Made by a program: the position numbers and the translations under genes. Positions 57,889 to 64,000 of a stretch of DNA of 64,000 bases are shown one piece after another. Every line of letters starts with the position of its first letter. Position 1 is the first letter of the stretch. The notes below the pieces were generated by a model, which was not told where the DNA came from, ran no database searches, and saw only the letters and a program-made list of their open reading frames with translations. Origin of the DNA: Symbiodinium microadriaticum (Eukaryota; Sar; Dinophyceae; Suessiales; Symbiodiniaceae); NCBI GenBank assembly GCA_001939145.1, contig LSRX01000351.1, positions 103,050-167,049 on the forward strand. Direction: 5' to 3'.

Positions 57889-57903
57889 CTTGAGCCAAAA
57901 TGG
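57889..57903 (-). other. Spliced-leader relic
   Basis: The minus strand reads CCATTTTGGCTCAAG, identical to the last 15 bases of the conserved 22-base dinoflagellate spliced leader. It lies 66 bases upstream of the open recombinase frame and in the same direction. Leader relics in genomic DNA mark sequences that passed through a trans-spliced mRNA and were copied back. Confidence 0.75.
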
Positions 57904-57944
57904 ACGCAACAGGGCTGTTAAAGTCTGATACATGTATGCATGCC

Positions 57945-58135
57945 TTAACAGCACTGTACTCTACTAGAGGACGACAGTTGAAGCACGCACTTTTCAAAGG
58001 TGGGGAAATCCGCACTGCAATCCGCTTTCTGCCGAAGGCCTGTACGACAGCTGACTGCTGCAACCTGTACGGCCTGCAAAAGGCTCCTGCAGCAAGCTGT
58101 TCAAGCACTGGAGTCTGCAGCAAGGCTGCCTCCCC
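57945..58135. repeat. 191-bp direct repeat, copy after pol
   Basis: It begins 9 bases beyond the TGA (58144) that ends the RNase H frame, in the same orientation as the copy at 55833-56023. Confidence 0.9.
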
Positions 58136-58143
58136 AGTTTCTT

Positions 58144-59589
58144 TCAAGTTGCCTTCTGCAGAAGACCTTGCGGGACTGAGCCTCGGGCTAAACAGCGGAT
58201 CCACCCCACCTTTACTTCATGCTCCTTTGCCTGTGAAGAGTTCGCAGGGCATTCTCCTCGGCTAGGGGCATCGGCTGGGTTGCTGATGCTCGGCACCCTG
58301 GCGAACCAAGAGTCTATCCTGAAGTGGTGCTCGCAAGTCAGCACTGCCTGAACTAGGCTGCGGTTGGTGTCTGGGAATCCCCTGGCACTGATGAGTCAGT
58401 GCCTGGCAGCGTCGTTGTCGATCCACCAGGTGACTGGCAAGTCTGAAAGCCTGTGTCCCCAGATAGCAGCGGCGACACAGACTGCAAGTAGCTCACACTG
58501 CAGTATGGGGTGCTGTGTACCCTGAAGATTCCAGTGACGGACAACATCATCCGGCACGACAGCCTGAAACCAGTCTGAAATGCACCCTGACTCGTTGCAC
58601 AGGACTCCTCCCAGTCTGCCAAGCCCTTGTTCAAAGGACCCGTCTGTGAACACCTGAATCGCCTTGGCTGAAGGGACCTTGAAGGCTCTCGGGGCGGCTT
58701 GTGGGACATTATCCAGGATCCAGTTGACTGCGTCAGCGACTGCTGGGGTGAGTTGTCGCTGACTGCGACGACCTGGCTTTGTTCCGTGCTCCAATATGAC
58801 ACGGAAAGCCCACCTGCCTATCCTACCAAAGGTCTGCGCATCCAGCCATCTCAAGCGGCCTGCAAAGGCTAGCGCTTCGGCTGGGGATAGCGCTCCTGAC
58901 TGAAGTATCCTGAGACAAGTGGTAGCCACCTCACGTTTTCGGCTGTCTGTGTTGTGGACACGGACGAAGCCATGCAGGGTTCGAGGAAGGATGTAAGCAA
59001 TTCCAAGACTAACAAAAGACTCAGCAAAGTCAGTTGCCTTGGAGCCCGTCAGAGCGGCCTGCCACCCCAGCAGCTTCAGAAGCAAGAGAAAGGACTGCGT
59101 GAGGCTGTGGCAGTCTTGCTCCAACGTGATGGCTGTGTCGGCTGTGTAATCATCAAAGAACACAGTCAAAGGAAGCATGAGAAGGCTAACGGCTATGTGC
59201 CACAGAGCTAGACTGCATCTGCAGAAGCCGTGTACGCTGCCTGTTGCTCCGAACGGTAGGGCTCTGAGGGCTAAGACTGCTGGCCTGCCTGTGTCTGGAT
59301 TGTACACGGCTACCTTGGCAAAGGGGAGGTCAGACGCTCGGACGCCTAACTGTTTAAAGGCCCATTTCAAGTCAAAGGTCCTACCTCGGAGGCCTGAGGG
59401 CGCCTGCGGCCGACTGGCTGTGGCTAAACACCGAGTCTGAAGGTGCAGCGCCAGCGAGATCGTGCTGGAAGCCGGCTGGACTACTATCTTTTCGTCTACT
59501 CCTAGTGTGCTGTTCACCAAGTTGACTGATAGGTCATCAATGGGTCTGATCTTGGCTCCCTGTTTCACTGCGAACCGCCTGCCAAGGGT
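58144..59589 (-). pseudogene. Reverse transcriptase and RNase H of the DIRS-like element
   Basis: After the TGA at 59590 the frame continues TLGRRFAVKQGAKIRPIDDL. RGRTFDLKWAFKQLG holds the first catalytic Asp, LRALPFGATGSVHGF the B motif and LTVFFDDYTAD the catalytic DD pair. RNase H follows with QVFTDGSFEQG, ILQCELLAVCV and TWWIDNDAAR (Asp, Glu, Asp). A TGA at 58396 interrupts, but the same frame goes on with the end of RNase H (DSWFARVPSISNPADAPSRG) up to the TGA at 58144. The enzyme copies element RNA and removes the template. All catalytic residues that I can place are present. Confidence 0.85.
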
Positions 59590-59643
59590 TCAGCAGGTGG
59601 GCGCCTGGGCATGCCCTGTTTCAAGGACGGCCCAGCCCGCCTG

Positions 59644-61368
59644 TCATTCCTCTAGCGTCATTTGCCACAAGGCTTTGTCTAGTGCATCGTCACCACTGGA
59701 CTTGCACTGCGCCCATATGGCAGCGTTATTCTGGTGTCGCTGAGACCAGACTTCATCTCTGTGCATGGCTGGTGGAACAACCTTTCCAGGCCTAGTCTTG
59801 GTGTCTGGTAGCCACCCCGTTAACTGAAAACCTTGTCTCATGTCCTGAGGCAGGGACTGGTCTGGGTACTGCAGACCCTGCAGTAGGCACTCAAACAGCC
59901 TGATGCGTTTGCCCTGCAGGATGCCGCGTAAATGCGGCGCCATGTTGGCGTGATCGGAGTCCTCGCGGGCCTGAAAGTCTGTAGCCATGTCGCACATGGT
60001 TTTGAGGCGTTGACAGCGCAGAGCGTGAAGCTCAGAGAGCTTACGCCCAGCCAGCAAGGCTACGGTCCTGTCTATAGCCGCCGGCAGCGGTGGCAGAGCA
60101 GTCTGAGGGTGGTGACTGGAGACTGCTCTTTGCAGAAAAACCTCTGGGCTGACCGGCTGTCCAACGAGCGCTCCCCAAGTTCCATGCTCGACCATCACCT
60201 TGATGGTGGTGGAGCCTTTGGGAAAGGCTGGGTCCTGTAGTCTGTTGCCCGGCACAAACTTGACACGGTCTTCGGCCGACTCAAGTTTGACCCAACTGTG
60301 CCCTTGAAAGGGGTCTACGACAACAGGTGCTTGGGTGGCTTTGGGAAAAAGACCTAGGGAGGCTCTCTCGGCTGCCGCGTATCTGAGGGAACCTTGAGCT
60401 GAGCTGAAGTCTGCGAGGCGACCTTTGCGCGAGAGGTCCTCGGTAACCAATGATGCCCAGTGCCTGCAGAGTATGGGTGGGTAGGCTGCTTCTTCGGCTG
60501 TGGACCATCCTGAGCCTGATGCATGTCTACCCCATGGCAAATGCACATGCCCCAGGCGGGGGTGACAACGTAGAGAGAGGTCTGAAACAGACTTGCAGTT
60601 GGACCAAAAGGTCGTGGCTTTCTTGTGCGCCCCTCCATAGACGCAGGAATCGAACGTACCAAAAGAGATATTCTTGCGGTGTGCCTTCCAGACTGAGAGC
60701 ACGGGGCTAGTTAACCAAAACAGGCTTGACTCTGGATTTTCCAGTGACCAAGTCACGCTGTTTGCTTGACAAGCTAGGATAACCTCAGCAGAGAAACTGT
60801 AGAGTTTGTTTGCTGTTGCCACACGCTGTCTGTTGAAAAAGCTGAGGCCTGGCAGACCGTCTGGGTGCAGGGCTGACCGCAATGGCTGCGGTGAACCTGG
60901 ACCTGCATCAATCCTGCGTGCTGCACTGCTCGTGCCGCAAGGCGGCGCGAGATGCACGGCTGCAAGGCGTTTGGAGCTGATGAGGTCAAAAACAAGCTTC
61001 TGACTGAGTGGTTTCGCTAAGTCCAGTGAGACTGAAGGAACGCCTGAAACCTTTACCGAGTCTACTGCCAAAACTTGTAGTCCCAGGCGAGCGAAGGCCT
61101 TGGACATTCTGCCCGTGCCTGCAAACATTTCAAGAAAGAGAGTTCCCAGGGGTTGTGCGAGGCAGGGCTCTGTAGGAACTACCGTGCCTGGCGGGGTATT
61201 TGCTGCTGTGACTGATGGTGGCACGCTCTGAGGCTTGGGAGCAGGCTCCGACTGCGGCTGCGGCACGTCTCCGGCCTGCCCTTCCTGCGAAGCACTGGGA
61301 TCTGGTGCATGACTGACGTCTGCCTGCTCCAAGAGTGTACCTGAGTCTTGTTTTGGTGCACGAGCAAG
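59644..61368 (-). pseudogene. Cytosine-methyltransferase-like domain of the DIRS-like polyprotein
   Basis: The frame is open from the TGA at 61369 to the TGA at 59644. After a Pro/Gln-rich leader comes LGTLFLEMFAGTGRMSKAF, the SAM-binding motif I of C5 methyltransferases. HLAPPCGTSSAARR follows with the Pro-Cys of motif IV about 60 residues later, then VTWSLENPESSLFW, matching the motif VI Glu-Asn, and later CVYGGAHKKATTFWSN. The C-terminal 250 residues have no named domain and lead in frame into reverse transcriptase. DIRS elements often carry a methyltransferase. The PC plus EN arrangement here fits a cytosine rather than an adenine enzyme. Activity is uncertain, since the recognition domain is not evident. 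Confidence 0.7.
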
Positions 61369-61434
61369 TCAGGCACTATCTGAATGCAGTGTTGGCTGTG
61401 TCTGCGGAGGCTCTGCCTGAGTCTGAGAGAAGGC

Positions 61435-62694
61435 TCACTTATCGCACGCAGATAAGCTTTGACTCCCATGACACTTCATACAAATATGAAGTCCCCGACG
61501 GCACGAGGGGCCGTGCTCTGTCTCCCACGTCTGTTCTTGGCACCCGTGGGGAAGACTGTGATTAAAACAGATGGGCTGTCCCTGAAAATTGGGATCAAGG
61601 CCCTTGAGAGCGGCTGGGACTGCTGTCTGCTGCTTGTCTTTCCCTGTCTTAGACTTTCCTTTGCCTGCCTTGCCTGTCTGCCAGGCCTGAGACATGAACT
61701 TGCCCTTGTGTTTCCCTTTGGAGCCTTTGTCTGTGTATGGCTGAGGGGCTGCCTGTTCCCAAGTTCGCTTGGGCGGCTGCGGTCTGTCTGGCTTCTCGGG
61801 CTTTGGCACTGGAACTAGAAAGAAGGCGACTTGCATGCTATGCTGCCACTTGCGAAGGGCGTCGTCAACGGCTGAGGTCTTGCCTGGGCCGACAAAGTCG
61901 CTTCCAACTTCCTCGGCTACACGGATCCAGAGTTCGCGGTCTGCCCGCAGGACTGCATCAATGCCTGGGGCTTCAAATTTGACTGGCGGTGTTCTGTGAA
62001 GGTGCTCTAGCAGGCTTCTGGCATAGGCCTCGTGCACTTCAAAAGTGCCCATGCCTGCCATTTCAATGGCTAGGCCTCGTCTGCTGAGCGCCTGTGCGAG
62101 CCTGAGCTCAGTGGACAGATCCACCTTTAGAGGCTGGGGCTTTGACGCAAGTCTGAGCGCCGAATTCTCCAACCTCAGGAGATGTTCGTCTCTCTTGACG
62201 TTTGCCACCTCCTGCTCCCGCGTGCTGCATCTGTTCAGCGGGACGTGACGGATCGACTGATCTGCCATCATTGCACTGAAGGCATCGACTAGTTGATGAC
62301 TGGGTTCATACTGTCCAGAGATGCGGAATGAGCCTAATTTCGCCTGGAGAGCCTGTAGCCGGCTGGAGCGCTCTTGCGTAGAGAGCCTGCGACTAGACTC
62401 GCCTGAGGGACCCTCAAGGGTACTCCGCATTTCTGCAACAATAAATGTCCCCGCTTCAAATAGAAGACGGTGCACTGCACTGGCTACCTGGTCTGTGGCC
62501 TGGGGCTCCATGTGCTCAAGCAGATCCTTTAACTTGGCAGAGTCTACGTTGTTGGGGGCTGACGCCACTCTGAAAAGCAACTGCGAGTAGGTCTTGATCC
62601 CTGCGCGACTCCATGCCTGGAGGGAGGTCTCGGGGATGCCGTGCTGTAAGGCCTTTGCACGAAAGGTGACCTCACTGTCGCTCACGGCCGACAT
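61435..62694 (-). pseudogene. Gag of the DIRS-like element with Cys/His module
   Basis: The ATG at 62694 (MSAVSDSEVTFRAKALQHGI) opens about 419 codons to TGA at 61435. The N-terminal half is helical (LEHMEPQATDQVASAVHRLL, LRLAQALSRRGLAIEMAG). It is followed by a Lys/Gly/Pro-rich basic stretch (GSKGKHKGKFMSQAWQTG). The C-terminal module PICFNHSLPHGCQE and GPSCRRGLHICMKCHGSQS is a Cys/His zinc-binding pattern typical of dinoflagellate DIRS gag proteins. It should bind element RNA. Translation past the TGA stays in the methyltransferase frame, so gag was probably fused to pol. An upstream GTG-initiated extension to 62808 is open but less likely. Confidence 0.75.
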
Positions 62695-62696
62695 CA

Positions 62697-64000
62697 CCTG
62701 AGGCGAGGCTGGAGACGAGAACAAAAAGACAAAGTGAAGGCTCTCCCTCAACTGACTACCTTGCCTGGCTGTGCTACGCTGAAGACTGGGAGGAGAAGCC
62801 TGGGCCACAAGGCCAGGGTTTCAGGGTCCACAAGGACAGGAAAACTGTGTTCCAGGCTGCGGCTTGCACGGAGCCTGCCAAGGGCCGAGGCTGCCGACAC
62901 AAGTCGAGCAGAACAACCCTGAGCCTGAAGCTGTCTGCTGCTGCTGCCACACAAGGCCTGAGCACACAAGTGCCAGACAGCAAGCAGAGAACAGATGGCA
63001 CAAGCCAAGTTCCCCCCCTGCCTGCGCCGGGTCAGTCCCACAAGGGCTGGCCCCCCAAAGGCTCAAGCCAATGGCGGCGGCAGGGCAGTGCAGAAAGGCG
63101 CAAGCCCATAGCACAAGAAGGCTACCACTCACTGTGCCCAAGCACTTTGACTTCATTTTGCGACTTGTGCAGTCTGCTGTCGCGGCTGGCCGCAAGGTCA
63201 ACACAGCAACAAAACACTCTGAGTGGACTGCTAGTCTGCAAGACGACTGTCTGTAAGGCTAGGACCGCGACTGCAGAGGAGTCTGTGCTGAAAAGTCTGT
63301 GTTAGGACTGGGCCTGGAGCAGGGTGACGCAGCCGAGCTTCCGATCGTCTACCACGACCACTAGTCGGACTGAAAAGACTGCTACACAGGCTATTCCATG
63401 TGCCAATCAGCACGGCTGAAACCTGAGAGGCACAACTCTGAAGTGTGACAGAGAGGCTGACAACAACGACTGAGGTTCGGGCGCGTCTCACCTGTTGTGG
63501 CGTCTGGGGGGGCGACGGCTGTGACAGTCTGAACAGTCGTGGTGGTTATGGGCCACACCACCGTCTTTGGTGTCTGTGACTGCTCGGCTGCAAGCACGTC
63601 TGTGGCATTGGCTGCATGTGGCTAAGCAAAAGCCTGTGGTGCGGTGGCCGTGGTCGCGCAAAGCGCGAGGGAGCCGAGGCTCCCGGCTGAGACACAACGG
63701 CGGAAAAGCCGCGCTGTACGGCCATGCGTCTGGAAGAAGCCCCCTGTCACCAACGGCACTGTAATTGGCTATGAACAGGCCTGCATTGAACGACACTAGG
63801 TCGTTAGGAAAGGCTGCGAGAGCCGCCTGGTCGGGCTGAAAAGGGCGCTCAAGCACCGGCTGTTTGGGCTGAGGCTGGGGCTGGCGCAGAGTACCAAGGA
63901 CTGGTCCGACTCCAGGTGTGCCCCGCTGCACACCGAGTGGTGGCGGGGGAGGCACGGTCGGGGCCTTGGCTACGGGCTGGCCGGGGTGCGGCTGGCTCGG
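62697..64000. other. Region upstream of the DIRS-like element
   Basis: A minus frame at 63955-63488 gives a Pro/Gln-rich start and a Cys/His-rich end (GFCLATCSQCHRRACSRAV, NHHDCSDCHSRRPP) that could be a zinc-binding part of another element ORF. It is cut near the window end. Between 63480 and 62700 the frames are Cys/Ala-rich with no domain. This may be the element's 5' leader. Confidence 0.3.

Larger units (their letters stand above)
55833..62694 (-). mobile_element. DIRS-like tyrosine-recombinase retroelement
   Basis: On the minus strand the order is gag, cytosine-methyltransferase-like domain, reverse transcriptase, RNase H, a 191-bp repeat, a spliced-leader relic, tyrosine recombinase, and the same 191-bp repeat. 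The first four domains share one frame from the ATG at 62694 to 58147, broken only by TGA codons at 61435, 61369, 59644, 59590, 58396 and 58144. A tyrosine recombinase instead of a DDE integrase, with no protease, defines the DIRS group. The 5' end may lie beyond the last coding codon. The element's boundaries and terminal repeats are not certain. Confidence 0.85.

Noticed and set aside
59644-61368. Adenine (DAM-type) methyltransferase as in classical DIRS elements
   Set aside because: No DPPY/DPPW-type motif is visible. The PPC and LENP motifs fit a cytosine-type enzyme better.
1-64000. CRISPR arrays, rRNA genes and bacterial operons
   Set aside because: No regular spacer-repeat array, rRNA core motif or run of Shine-Dalgarno-led genes was seen. 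The repeats present are microsatellites and element debris.

Overview
The window looks like dinoflagellate nuclear DNA, most like a symbiodiniacean or Polarella-type genome. Four things point there. A 15-base relic of the dinoflagellate spliced leader lies at 57889-57903. The copia-type and DIRS-like retroelements have the domain order usual in dinoflagellates. A transporter gene has very short introns that read best with GA or GC donors. The recognised host genes in the middle of the window all lie on the minus strand. Most of the 64 kb is mobile-element debris, microsatellite and intergenic DNA, and there are two assembly gaps (26670-27324 and 37802-37950).

Layout. 0.5-1.5 kb: 3' end of a broken LINE-like element. 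2.5-8.4 kb (minus): degenerate Ty1/copia-type element with gag-like region, integrase, reverse transcriptase and RNase H. 10.9-12.4 kb (minus): a second LINE-like relic with a 199-bp tandem duplication. 15.4 and 18.2 kb: microsatellite and minisatellite. 19.4-24.6 kb: a sharply bounded AT-rich island whose plus strand carries broken genes, including a DDE integrase of Polinton-like-virus type and a DUF5754-like protein. I read it as a decayed endogenous Polinton-like virus. 26.3-27.5 kb: TAC/TACTGC microsatellite around a gap.

33-47.5 kb (minus): host genes. These are a lysine-rich exon, an F-box protein with a Cys/His module, a coiled-coil protein in several exons, a TPT/SLC35-family membrane transporter in at least seven exons, and a two-module glutathione S-transferase in one uninterrupted frame. 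47.5-55.8 kb: mostly unassigned, with weak exon-like stretches and a TATC/ATAGAT satellite.

55.8-62.7 kb (minus): a DIRS-like tyrosine-recombinase retroelement. Gag, cytosine-methyltransferase-like, reverse transcriptase and RNase H domains lie in one frame interrupted only by TGA codons. The tyrosine recombinase is a separate unit behind the spliced-leader relic. A 191-bp direct repeat follows both the pol frame and the recombinase frame.

The most interesting objects are the virus-like island and the DIRS-like element with its leader relic, shared 191-bp tail, captured methyltransferase domain and TGA-only interruptions. All translations were done by eye, so exon ends and weak exons are provisional.
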